Source: Phallusia mammillata (lineage: Eukaryota; Chordata; Ascidiacea; Phlebobranchia; Ascidiidae). Taken from it: a stretch of 64,000 nt of DNA. Shown here piece by piece: positions 33,901 through 45,815 of this stretch (its first letter is position 1; every line of letters starts with the position of its first letter). The translations under genes and the position numbers were made by a program. The notes below the pieces were generated by a model. That model saw only the letters and a program-made list of their open reading frames with translations, made no database searches and was not told the origin of the DNA. The DNA lies in contig QLIY01000240.1 of the NCBI GenBank assembly GCA_003260075.1, positions 62,001 through 126,000 of the forward strand. Reading direction: 5' to 3'.

Positions 33901-34134
33901 TCCTGGGCCTCTGGTGTGCAACGGTTGAGGTTGGGAAAGACTTCTTGGTTCATCAAATGTTGAACTTTGCTCCAATATATGGGGATAGCTTCGATGACTA
34001 GGACCCGCCTCCTCATAAGAATACTTGGCTTGGGAGCTGGAAGCCTCCTCCACTCTCTGTTTCTTCTCATATTTTTCTTCCTCCTCTTCTTCTTCAGACT
34101 TTCTGTCTCCCTCTTCAGCCTTCCGCTTGCTCAT
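31000..34134 (-). CDS. HMGA: HMGA-like AT-hook chromatin protein with Gln/His-rich tail
   Basis: HMGA proteins bind the minor groove of AT-rich DNA and shape chromatin and transcription in the nucleus. Exons in transcription order: 34134-33886 (ATG at 34134), 33374-33303, 32670-32623, 32549-32433, 31401-31000; all junctions are phase 0, giving 295 residues. Three AT-hooks lie on exons 1-3: R-G-P-G-R-P-R (about residue 75), RPRGRPKGSKNKKPRK and RPRGRPRKW. The last two nearly match hooks of vertebrate HMGA1/2. Exon 1 also has a Lys/Arg start and an acidic run (E-E-E-E-E-E-E). Exons 4-5 encode poly-Gln, then a Pro/His/Gln-rich region with a run of about ten Gln. Vertebrate HMGA is only about 100 residues with an acidic tail, so this is an expanded, rearranged form. 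The ATG follows a CAG acceptor directly, so a 5' untranslated exon is expected upstream. Confidence 0.85.
31472..31841. mobile_element. hAT-type non-autonomous element in the last HMGA intron
   Basis: The left end CAGGGTTGCCATGCCGTCC and right end GATGGCAACCCTG are inverted. Flanking octamers ATTATATA and ATTAAATA agree at seven of eight bases. The 370-bp body is rich in GTCCTTATTT. A short relic of the same family lies at 12770-12838. Confidence 0.75.
31922..31937 (+). other. Perfect 16-nt match to the Ciona trans-splicing leader
   Basis: ATTCTATTTGAATAAG equals the published Ciona intestinalis spliced leader (from memory). It is followed by GAACTG rather than GT, so it is not an intact SL RNA donor. 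It could mark the 5' end of a retro-copied trans-spliced mRNA, which fits the A7 run about 90 bp downstream, or be chance. It lies in an HMGA intron on the opposite strand. Confidence 0.45.
32299..32299. other. Single-N junction duplicating HMGA exon 4
   Basis: About 160 bp (32139-32298), including most of exon 4, recurs at about 32343-32505 with near identity. After the N comes a 42-bp string ending GGCTCGGCTCGGCCCATCCC, which looks like a transposon end, then the second copy. Only the second copy gives a complete exon (32549-32433). Confidence 0.75.
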
Positions 34135-37030
34135 ACCTGGTACACACAAACCAATTTAGATGCAATGGCTTGACATTTTATAGCCTCTGGCCTAAACAAA
34201 AATTTGCAATGTAACAAATAGTTTCAGTAACTAAAAACTTCTTCATTAATGTTCCTTTGTTATGTTCAACCAACAAAGCAGGTTATTATGTTTAAGCACT
34301 CTACAATATCTCAGAAAGCATTTAGGACAAAATTGCATTTGTCATTAATTACAGCATTGCCAATAATAACACCATAGCTAAAGTGAAATGTAGCTAAAGT
34401 CAGCACATTGCACTTTGGAATTGAATTCTCCCCGACAGTGCTTTATCAAATATTGATGAGCTCTTAGCATGGCCTTTTAAATAGCCAAGCTATTGCTACG
34501 TTAAGTCCGTTACCAAAAACTGCCCCACACTTAAGTGGCAGGAGGTTAAAACTATAAACAGCTGATGCTCCTTCATAACTAAAAGCAATGATATTTAATG
34601 CAGAAGTACTCAAGTATTGTTTTATTTGTCTAGCGATGATTCACTACATTTACTTATTTTTGAAAAGAATTCAATATAGGGCTTCTTTTACTCAAACAAA
34701 AATTAAGCCCAACATTGTATATATTACAGAAACAACAAGAATCATATTTTTTCTTTTTTAGTGTAGAGGGTCATAATCATAAGCACTGTAAAAAAATAAT
34801 TGCCTAGTGTTGTTCAAACAAAATCAAAACTAACTAAAATCCACAGTAGCTCTTACTTCTTTTCTTCACCTAGCTAAAGTTTACAAACTTATGATATTCT
34901 AAGAAAACACATAAATTGTGCTGCAGAAGATTTTCTGTTGCTTCAAAAAAATAAACACAGAAATAAAACCATCATCTTTTTAGCGTATAAATAAAATCAT
35001 CGTCCTTTATGCATATGAACTGTCAACATTGAAGTCTCATTTACCAGGATGGGCCTCTCAGTGTTAAAAAAACAAACGAGTCTCTGTTCGATGGATCTCA
35101 CTGCTGCCGAGGTAGAGGAAAAATGCTGTGGTAGAAATGAGGTAGAGGCACACAACAATTTTTTCTTCATTCTTCAGCATCAGCACAACAACAGGCCACT
35201 TCAGTAATGAAGCAAGTGGCACTGCACCATGATTTAACACAGCACCCTTTTCCCTACCTACTATGGCACAGTAAGCTAACTGTTTAAAAATATCACATCA
35301 TATCATTAGTGACATCAACAATGATCACATTAAGTTGTATGAACCATACATTATTATAAGTTTTAAAATTCTTACAGAAGGCTGAATATAAATTGGTTGA
35401 AATTTTGCAACTACAACATAATAGTGATACAAAAATTCTGTAGTGGTAGAAAGCATAAAATCTTTACAGAAATAAAGTTGTTTGATTACTGCAAACCTGA
35501 GTTATCAATCAAGTACAAACTATACTAATTAGCAATAAATTTATAATATTTCTCACTACAAATAATTAAAAGCACAGTAGCAATACCCATAGCTCTAATA
35601 GAGTTATATCTCTAACGTGCCTCTGAACTTTAAAGGTTAATTGGCAATGGACCAATGGTCAAAGCATGCAGTCATCACTCAACTAACGTCAAGCAGACAA
35701 ATAAATCTGTTATCAGAAGCTAAATCCTGACATTTTTTATCATACTGCTAAGCTGACCAGCTGATTTCGGCAAATTGACATCTAAAATTGTAACATGACG
35801 CAGCAAACCGTTTTGCAAAATTTTGCAGCAGCACATACCGACCGATTGCCGCATTGTATTGACACTGGCAACCGCAGACAAAATACCTTTTTCTTATCTG
35901 CAGATTAGGATGGCTCGTCATTGCCACCTCACGGCAATATATTCGCAGAACACAACATATTTCATTCTTTAGGTTCGAAAACACTATGTGTTCCTGCAAA
36001 TTCTCACTGCGTTACCTAAACAAGGAACGTTGGAAAACCACACAACATAAATATGATTCAGATTGTAGATTTCAAATTACAATTGAACTCATCCCTGGCG
36101 TTTCTATTGGAGCAAAGGGTTTTGATGATACGGCCCACCAAACATTTTTTCCACTCCTTAAACTACCCCCCCCCCAGGAACGTTGGAAAACCACACAACA
36201 TAAATATGATTCAGATTGTAGATGTCAAATTACAATTGAACTCATCCCTGGCGTTTCTATTGGAGAAAAGGGTTTTCATGATACGGCCCACCAAACATTT
36301 TTTCCACTCCATAAACTAAAAAAACTGGTAAACATGTTACATAACAACGCATTTACAAATCTAAATCTGATCAGAAACCACTGCGTAAGCATTTTTGGAT
36401 TTATGCCTCTGATTCCAATGCTTTTTTCTGCGAAAGGACTCAAAATTGTCCTTCAAGGATTTTAGGATTTAAAAAGTAAACTGCAGGTCATATAAGAAAG
36501 AGGTTAGACCAAATCTTTTATTGTCCTACATACCTACTGTACTTTTAAAGTTTTCCGTTGGTTCAGATGTCATATCAATTTGAACACAACACAAATTCAT
36601 TTCTGCTCAAAGTACCCCCCCCCCCAGGGTTACTTAAAGGGGGCCACAAGGCCAAAAAGTGACTTTTAGGGGACCACGGTTCACCAAAGGTTGGGAACCA
36701 CTGGGTTAGACCAAATCTTTTATTGTCCTACATACCTACTGCACTTTTAAAGTTTTCCGTTGGTTCAGATCAATTTGAACACAACACAAATTCATTTCTG
36801 CTCAAAGTAGTTTACCGGATAATTTTCACATGTTCAACTTTCTCTCACCTTTTCCCTTTATTTCTCTCTCGGTTTTTGGCTTGCAGCAGTAAAACTAACC
36901 ATAGTTCCAGCAGTGACTTTCGAACGCTATAACCAGAAGCAGCTTTTACACTACAAGGCAACGTAACTTTAGCTTTTGGGCTATGTAAAAGCAAAAATTC
37001 CGCTTTGTAAAGTTGCTTATCAGCTGCAAC

Positions 37031-37061
37031 CAGTGGTAGGATTCAGTCGGTTCGCATCGGT

Positions 37062-37121
<60 letters not shown>

Positions 37122-37229
37122 TTAGCATTACTGGTTACTGTCAATAGACTTTTTGTAACATAACCGGCTGAAAAATATGACTTAAATTGTGATAGAACTG
37201 GCTGACAAAAAATGTGAATCCCATCACTG
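37031..37229. mobile_element. hAT-type element interrupted by a 58-base C tract
   Basis: The left end CAGTGGTAGGATTCAGTCGG and right end TGTGAATCCCATCACTG are inverted, and the flanks GCTGCAAC and GCTACAAC agree at seven of eight bases. The run of 58 C's is at 37063-37120, after GCATCGGTT. Unlike the C10 tracts it has no direct copies on either side. Confidence 0.7.
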
Positions 37230-39277
37230 GCTACAACTGTGATAACCGTAGCTCAATTTAAAGCACAACTCGCAATAACCCCTTTGACTGCCTTCTTTGG
37301 CCTACTTTTTTGCTTGCATTACCATCCAATAAATAAACAGCCCCGCTCAATAAATACGAAACCTGGCTACTTGAAGCGAAATCAAATATAACCGGATTGA
37401 AAAATCAGTCGGAACGATCAACAACAGTTGACCATATGCGGTTATTCTACCCATATAACGTGATTATTACACAAAATAACGATCAGAAGTCGTGCGTTAC
37501 GCAATCGCAGTTATTTTTGACATGAAAATAAGGAAATTAGAAATATGATTTTCGCTTTTGTCATCTATTGGGAAACTTTTAAATGTACTGAATATTCGGT
37601 TTGTCGAATTTATTCGACCGAATCGACCATTTTCACAAATAATTTGCTGTTATTAAGTTATTCCTAAACCGAATCTTTTACAACCAAAAATTTAAAGCGT
37701 GAAACGTGTTTTTCTGCATAATAAGGTACCACACATTTTTTTAAACTATGCCATAACTAACTACACGTCAACTAATATAATTTTTGAAATATTATCGTTT
37801 TTCCAAACAAAACGTCAGTATTTCATTTTCAAGCTGACAACAACGGTGTGCACACCAAAATATGCCCCCCCCCCAAAGATGTTGGTTTCAACTGATGTAT
37901 AAATGAACCTCTGTATTTTTTTTAAATATTGATATCTAACACTTTCAGTGCGGTTGACGTATATCTACGTCAAAAGACGTTTTGTATAGAGTGCAGATTG
38001 ACGTTAATTTATACGTAAAAAAATTTTGATGAAAAATGCGGCTGCCCGTTTACGCACGTAGAGACCAAACAGCCCACGCCATTTTGCATATCGCATTTTA
38101 CCTCAGTTTACCTTTTAAGTAAACAGGGTGCATGAGTTCGTCACAACAAACTTTAAGGGTTCACCAAACCAAAAAGATTAAAGAGCACTGGCTAAGGCAA
38201 CCTTAAAGATAATAAGAATAAACGATTTTGAAACTTCTCTGCACTGTTTGCCTGGCAGACAAACTTGTGTTTACATGTCAAAAGCTTAACGTACGACTTC
38301 GCGTGAGGTCATAAATGACTCGGTTGATTGAGTCGAGTTTATTCGGCAAAATTGGCGAATATTTGGTTTTCGGTCAAACCAAAATTACGCCGATTCGATG
38401 CACCTCTACTTTTAAACCAAGTGACGAAGATGTTAGCATAACTTTTGGCTGTTTTATTTATACGGTTCTGACTTTAAAATCTAGTTTATTGAATGACCTG
38501 CTCAATTCACAATTAAGAAAACGTTTGTATGGGTTATAATAAACAAGCCTCAATTCTAACCCTGGCATCGTACTAAATCAAATGATTGATTGTTTCAAAA
38601 GTTTGTCATTTTGTGTTCCGACGCTTGTGCACATTTACAGACACATGGCATTACTAAGTTGCTGTCATATGACAAATTGGATGTTTTGGGCTTGGCTACA
38701 GTATAACGACATACTCCTCAAGCAAAATGCCCCCCCCCCAAATTGGATGTTTTGGGCTTGGCTACAGTATAACGACATACTCCTCAAAATAAACCAAACT
38801 CTGCAAAATATTGGACCTACCTGATTGAAATGACAGATATCATACAAGCGTTATCATTAATTCCTGTCAGACCACACACATTTGTTAAACCGCATGGTTT
38901 GGACCATTAGTGCTGCCATCAATCAGAACTGAAACTGCCACCCCCCCCCCCTACCTGATTGAAATGACAGATATCATACAAGCGTTATCATTAATTCCCG
39001 TCAGACCACACACATTTGTTAAACCGCATGTTTTGGACCATTAGTGCTGCCATCAATCAGAACTGAAACTGCCGAAGCACTATATAGGCTATCATAGGCG
39101 TAGTACATTTGTTTCTGCTTTGCGGATTAAGAAACCAAAAAGGATAAGTGTTTGTATATTTACTGAAGCAAACTATGGTAAAGTTATCCATTTAGATTAG
39201 TTGATACGGTACGGCGAAACATCAAAAAGATCAAATCACCAACTCCCACAAGTTAGGTTTATGTCGTATATCCATCA

Positions 39278-39360
39278 CGTTTCAACGTCGTGCAGCTATT
39301 TCCGGCTTGGTGATTGTTTTAGTGCATTTGTGCCGCTATGTTCACCAAGCGAAATAAAGT
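39278..39360. repeat. Interspersed repeat shared with 49228-49312
   Basis: Both segments share a CAACGTNGTGCAGCT core, GCTTGGTGATTGTT and an AAGNGAAATAA end, with roughly 80 percent identity by eye. The second copy lies in an EDC3 intron. Confidence 0.5.
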
Positions 39361-40732
39361 CGTATCATTTCATTTCTCATCGTTCGCATAGAAAGTATTC
39401 GGCCAAGGGAGGCCTAAACTAAACTTTGAAATTTCCTTCACCAAACAGCCAATCGTAACAAGACAGCGAGAAATTAAGAATAAATCAGTTAATCTTTACC
39501 GTTTTTTTCCCGATGCGCATAATAATTTAGTTCTATGGCGCATTTAGTTTCTATAGCAACATTAGAGCTAATTTTGCACAACTAATAAGTTATATTTTGT
39601 CAATGAGGAACATTCACAATTTTAAACAGCTATGGTTGATCATTCAATATACAGCAAAATATTTCAAGTTCATGAAATCACATAATCACTTCGAAAACAC
39701 TTTTTCCACTTTTCCACGAACACTTCACTGCCAACATTACTGTAAATTGAAAGGATAGTACGGACACCGGATAAATGCTAATTTCTAAACTTGAAAAAAA
39801 AAAGTTGGTACAAAAACGTGTACGACAGAAAATCGGTAAATTTAGTTTCGCGACAAAAGTTTACACGAATTTTTTTTTTCGCCAATGCATGCCTATAATG
39901 CTACCTATTGCACATGCGGGCAAATAGCCATGAGGAAAAATTTTCTAACCGTACACTTTTATTCAAATTACTACCTTTTCAGAACTACCGGTTTAAAATA
40001 AGTTTACAAGAAAATAGATTATTCTTGTTTTAATAGTCAAAATCCTTTTGGATAACGATTATTTGCCTTATTTGCAATAAAATGCTCAACTCCAGTAAAA
40101 TATTTTTACAAATATTTGCAAGGAACTACTAAATTAAACAAAAAAAATAGGTTCTACGTTGCTGGCAATACGATTTTACTTTTTTTATTCAGTTTTGATG
40201 ACAGAATTACCCAAAAAATAGTAGATTTTTAATTCGACACAGTAATATATAGACCTTTATGCAAGCAAAGCAGCTGGTTAAATTAAGCTTCATTTCAATT
40301 TGTGGGCCCAGAGTACTTGAAATACTTTCATACGATTGCAATCGTTTGATCCCCTGTTTCTGGATTATACGTTGTCAAGTTTGGCCAACTCCAATCCATA
40401 TATCGAGTACTATAATCCCACTTTATCGCAAACCGCAAAACACACACTATGTCTATATTCTACCCCTCTATAATTTTGACCACTTTTCAAGCGTTTTATA
40501 ACTTTTGTGCCAAAGTGAAGTCATTTGTAACTATTTTGTGCTTCAATGGTCCATCAATATTAGAAAAAAATGACTAAACCTTTTAGGATCATCTGAATGG
40601 AAAATGCTTCAAAAAATGCATGCACTCGATCCGTTGACAATATTTGCACAAAAATGAAAATGATGGGCTTAATGCACAATTTTATTGCAAAATAACAAAC
40701 AGAAAAGCATAGGGTTTGCAAATCCGGATCTT

Positions 40733-43700
40733 TCAATGATTAGTCTGCTTTGTCGGCGGAGGATCCCGGGGCCTTTCCCGCGGAGAATCATCCTCTATAA
40801 AGTTACAGTGGCTAAAGAAGTCGAAAGCGCACCCGCGTTTTTACATCGCATACGCACAGCAAGAAAAGAAAACATAACTACTGCGTTTCAAGTCAAAACG
40901 ACGCGCAAAATTTGACCGTCACCCAGTGCAGTTTTACAGAAATGGTGCATTTATCAGTAACGTAATGTGCTGAGATAAAACGGTGAAAGCACAGGTTAGC
41001 TAGTGGAAAATAACGGAAAAGTAACTAACCTTCGGGTGGATGGATCAGAATGGTCGGAAGCAGCACCTTGTTCGGTCGCTGAAGTAGAACAATGGACAGC
41101 AAGAAAGCGCTGACAGCACAAAGTGACGGAACGAAATTGAGCAGCCAAAATCTGCAAAACTGAGCTCTCAGATCATGGGGTTTCTAAAGGCGTATAAGGC
41201 AGCAGTAAACTGATTTTACTAGTGCGGCAAACTGGTATAATGGCCTAGGTCAAGGTCTCTTTTAAAGCACACATGTTGCATGAATTTTTTCGTGATGAAT
41301 CATGTTGCACCAATGCCACATTAGTGTGACAGCAGGCGAGCGGCAGGGGGAGCAGGAGAAGAGGAACAAAGATCAAACCCGTTTTCCGACACGACTAAGT
41401 CGTTTTAAATTGTCTTTGTTGTACGATTTAGCATATTAAGGGAAACTCCAGCGAGTCATGGGACCAAGGGCCTCGAGAAGCACTCGGTTTGGCAGATGTT
41501 CGGCGGAGCCTTGTGGAATTGCGAGCCACAGATGCATAATGTCCTCCAACACCAGAACGCGGCCTAATTAACGCGCGTGCCAAACGGCGTTTTGGAGCCG
41601 AATACACCACAATGTTGCGACAATGCACCGATGTGTAGGTGATAGCGTACAACTTGTGGCAATACGCTTTGGGCGTTGGAGGCGGGAGCCACCTGGAGCA
41701 GCTGCCGTTCCCCCAAAACACACTCTACCTGATACGTAATGTCTCAAGATCGTACAGTTGGCAGCCTCCAGCAGTATCTTTGGACCATACCATGCAGCAG
41801 GAGTCGAACAACCTTCCCGCTAAGATGCTGCCAGGTATCTCACCTGCAAAACACACGCACAGGCAGTAATACGGGTCAAATTGCGAGCACGCTGCGATTG
41901 CAACACAACACTATAGCAGGAGCATGATGAAGATACTCTGCAAGAAGAACTTAAGGTTGTTGGGCTTTCTGGGCAAAGTCTTGGACTAAAATGGCGACAG
42001 GCCGTTGCCGCATTGACGCCGAGACAGTGGACATGCCACGGTTTGATCATGAGACGTGCATCAAATCCCCAAAGCATATTTTTGCGGGGGAGTTCGCGTG
42101 GCCATATACGGGCAACAATTCAAGGTCGGCCTTGAATGGAACATATTGCGTCCCTGTACGGTTATTGCGTTCGCTCGCCTACGTGACATATTTACAATGT
42201 TTTGCACGTCGGATAAATATGCAAGGCGTATCACGAAAGTAAAACAGACCCGTGACAAAGTCTTAAATTATGGTACCCACAACTACAGCACCCGTGATGA
42301 TACGAATTCTCCAGCAAAATAGGGTCATTGATGGAAGAGCTATTTGACTCGCTTTACTTTTTATGTGGAGTTTAGACTAAAACTGGTTTCTTTAATAAGA
42401 GGTCGGCTTGCTTGAAAGTGGGGTTTAGAAAAAAAGGTCGAGGCTCACCTAACAGTTTGCCAAAGATCTCCTTCGCTGCAATGGCGACAGCTTTGTCAGC
42501 AGGCCGCACACTCCGCATCAAGAAAACGCCATACGGGACGTAGGTCATGCTCAAGACCAGGACTCGGATAACAAAATTTACCAGGAACAAGATCAGCTGC
42601 AGTCTGTCACATCTGCCGTCGACAATATGTTGGTTGGCAGTAAGACAAGGGTAACATTAAGGCAACATACGCGCTTTCCATACTCACGTGCTGCTGCAAC
42701 TTCCATCTGCGGCCACCAGGGCGTTGCTGTCGTTCCACACGAAGACGGAGTCGTTAATCAAGCCCACGCAGCGACAGCCGTCGTAAACCTATGGGAAAAC
42801 GAAAATGATGTCCAATTGCTCAAAAAAACAATCACAGATTTGGGCTAATAAAAAAGAGTAATTTTGTTTTCTGTCAATATTACTAAAATCAAAAATGCAC
42901 CAAACGTTTATTGGTAGCATTTGTTTTTTAATTTTTTGGAATTTTGGAAAAAAAATAACAAAGAGAAACTCACAGTTTCTTGGTCCATTTTTATGACATT
43001 TTCGCAGCCAGCCAAGCACGGGGTGGCGTACGTGCGTCCGTCAGCACCACATACTGGGTCCAGGTTGAAGATTGCGTCGCCGCATTTGCACGCCTTGGCA
43101 CATGATTTAGTTTCTGCCGAGGTTTTTGACAGCCCGATCACGTGACGGGTTGGGCAGCCTACAAACAAACATATATTGACGTTTTTGTTGCCGAAAAGTT
43201 CAACTTAAAATATAGAACTAAAATTACCGGCTGGGTAACACACGCAAGCAATTGCCATCAACGCCACTAGAAACAAAGAGACTTGTTTTTCGTTCCAACG
43301 GTAATGGGAATGAAGAAATCCTCCCAATACAATTCCAAGGCACGCCGGAATCCATATTATACAACCTTTGGTGAATCACATTAAAATCAATATTTAAAAA
43401 TTTATAACAAACGGAAAAGCATTGAGCTCACCGACTGTTACGCTTGATGATGCCGCGGAAAAATCAAACTCCTGTTGAAGGTATTTCAACACAAAGGTGC
43501 CATTCATGACGGGTTGAAAATGCCAGCCGATTGTAGCAATAAGTGACACAACCAGCGCTCCATTTCTCAGTATATGCTCAAGTGGATGAATAATATCTAA
43601 TTAATTAGCACACATACCATAATCGCTCCACGATTTTTTAAAGATGCGTAAACGTAGAGTATATATTTTAGTTAATTGGCATACCTTCATCAACGATAGT

Positions 43701-45815
43701 GTCTTCTTTGTATCTTGTCGGCCGCGCAGGAAGCATATGATGAAGGCTGCTCTGGTGGTGGTGACTGAGGTGACTGTGATAGTTATAGTCGACTGGACGA
43801 TGATGCGAACGCTGGTGGCGGCTTGAACAATGGTCAGTATCTTCATCTACAAACGTCGCTAGTAAACTCTCTCAAGAGCATTAATTACTGTGTTAATATA
43901 TCTCACGATTTAGACTCTCTTCTGGAGATTCGGGACAGCTCTCGTCCAGCAGCACATACTCATCTGCATCACCGAAGCACAAGAGTGGAAGACTCCATAA
44001 AAGAGCTCCGGTGGATGCCACAAGGAATCCGAGCCACCACGCGCCGACCCATCGAACGTCGCCCGACTTCAAGAACACATTGGCAAGAGGAATTCTTCCT
44101 GGCCATAACCAGATAATTTACAGTCATCACATAAATTTTCTTTTAAAAAAATGCTAATCTATTTTTCCTACCAATGTCCACGTAGATTCGGCCCAGTACT
44201 CCAGCCGCTGAGTAACTGAAAATGATCCCGAGAACAGAGAAGGTTTGGATTACAGCTGAAAGAAAAATAGGACGCAGGTCTTTTGGCGCCTAAAGAAACA
44301 CTTGTTTTTTGTTTAGAAAACTAACCCAACAACAGGGGAGATTTCGAGGGTGGGGCGAAATCGTCAATGTAAGAAAAGTGCAACGTCACTACCGGTCCGG
44401 CCCCAAATCCGATGATGAAAGTTGAAAAGATGAAAAATGCTTCCAATCCTCGTTTGGTGCAAGACACGGAGTTGAAATCATAGCCAATCGGCACTCTGGA
44501 CAAAAACTTGCGGTAACAAAAGACACAAATCCTAACCCCGCGTTAAAAAATGTAGCTTCTTTCTTACGCGCTTAAATTAAAGAGGTGGCTTGAAATGTTG
44601 GAAATAGACTCTTCTGTAGTTCTTTCCAAATCTTCCGACTGCAAATCAGACCAGTATTAAAAAGAACAAGGAAAAGCGACTTCCTAACGTCTCGTCAGCA
44701 AATCAGGCTAACCGACCTCCATTCCTTAACCAACAGTAGCAACAGACTTACTTGCGCACATAGCTGGGGCACATACTCTGTATTGGTGCTGCCGTCCTCC
44801 GCTAAAGGCACCGGCTCGTAAGCCCCACAAAAGAAGTGTGGTGCGCAGCCCAGGAAACCTCCGAAAGACATCAGCAGTCCTCCAGCTGCAATGATTCTCG
44901 GCCTGGGGAAAAAAGGGAACTTCAAAGACATCCGACACACACATGGTTCCTTATACTACTGGGTATTGGTTCGTCTTTGCCTTGCGCCTTGCATATGTTG
45001 CTTGTGTTCGTCCGTTAAGCCTTATAAGGCGTTGAAGGCATCCTTGCCACTGGGTGTCGCATTATTTGGCTTTTTAGTTTGAAAATGTGCTTTGTTAGTT
45101 TATTTTAGCGTGAAGTGGAAAAATTTATAGCGAAACCAATACACAGTGGCAAATTTTAAAATGTTTTGTCAAAGAAACTGACCTTGAAAAACGTGAAGCT
45201 GCCAGAGCTGATGGGAAAAGAGATGCAAGATGTCCTGCATCACTAGCAGCAACGATTGTTCCAATTATGGATGCAGTAAGACCGTAACGCCTCTCCATGG
45301 TAGTAGCATATGTCTAATTTTTAATTACAAAAACACTTCTGTAGTTTCAATCAAATACAAACAAAGATGTTTTTATTTAATGTGCCATGTTATAGAAAAT
45401 CTTTATTATCTGTTATCATAACAACTAGTGCCGTTATTTAATTTCTCATGAGGCTTTATATGCAAATGAGCCGTATGTGTACGTATAATTGGGCGTGATG
45501 TCTGTTATGCAGTTAGTACCTCTTTGGCCCAAGATTTAAAATCACCTTGACTGAGAAGAGCAGCATGCTGGTAAAAAGATGCATTATGATAAGAAAGACG
45601 ACAAAACGAAGCACACTGCGACCGGACTTTGTAGGTGGTCCGTCGTCCACATCTTGACCCCGGTCTTCCGGAGAAAGGACCAAAAGAGCTTCGGCCCGTC
45701 CTCTTGGACTCAACAAATTAAGGACGCTTCGCCGGCGGTTACTGCGTGGTGTAGTGACCAGTTTGTTTGAACTTGAACCAACTCCTGATTGTGTACTGAC
45801 ATTCCTTGACGTCAT
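40733..45815 (-). CDS. SLCO: Organic anion transporting polypeptide (SLCO/OATP family)
   Basis: A sodium-independent plasma-membrane transporter for amphipathic organic anions (bile salts, steroid conjugates, prostaglandins in the family). Sixteen exons: 45815-45546, 45313-45183, 44902-44752, 44638-44568, 44495-44326, 44255-44172, 44098-43907, 43846-43685, 43596-43432, 43365-43228, 43158-42974, 42788-42688, 42612-42449, 41843-41729, 41151-41030, 40794-40733. All phases agree and give 760 residues, near the family's 650-720. Diagnostic features: T-T-M-E-R-R-Y-G-L in TM2, the superfamily signature DVRWVGAWWLGFL (about 305), the Kazal-like extracellular domain C-K-C-G...C-G-A-D-G-R-T-Y (exons 11-12), and I-P-G-S-I-L-A-G-R-L-F-D-S-C-C in exon 14. 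Start is the first ATG; the frame upstream uses GTG. Exon 8 encodes a His-rich cytoplasmic loop. AATAAA is at 40681-40686 on the minus strand. No C10 junction falls in this gene. Subfamily is not resolved. Confidence 0.95.

Larger units (their letters stand above)
34135..40732. other. Intergenic region between HMGA and SLCO; no gene seen
   Basis: AT-rich DNA upstream of HMGA (34135-35980) may hold its promoter and untranslated exons. Junctions lie at 36166-36175 (about 150-bp copies), 36616-36625, 37865-37874 (no copies), 38730-38739 (about 45-bp copies) and 38941-38951 (about 120-bp copies). A hAT element with a 58-C tract is at 37031-37229. A repeat shared with 49228-49312 is at 39278-39360. 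No coding exon is supported. Confidence 0.5.

Noticed and set aside
35986..36465. 159-residue plus-strand frame with an internal repeat
   Set aside because: The repeat is the junction pair around 36166-36175; without the C10 tract there is no splice or domain evidence.
36946..37128. Minus-strand frame encoding a poly-Gly protein
   Set aside because: The glycine run is only the translation of the 58-C tract inside a transposon.
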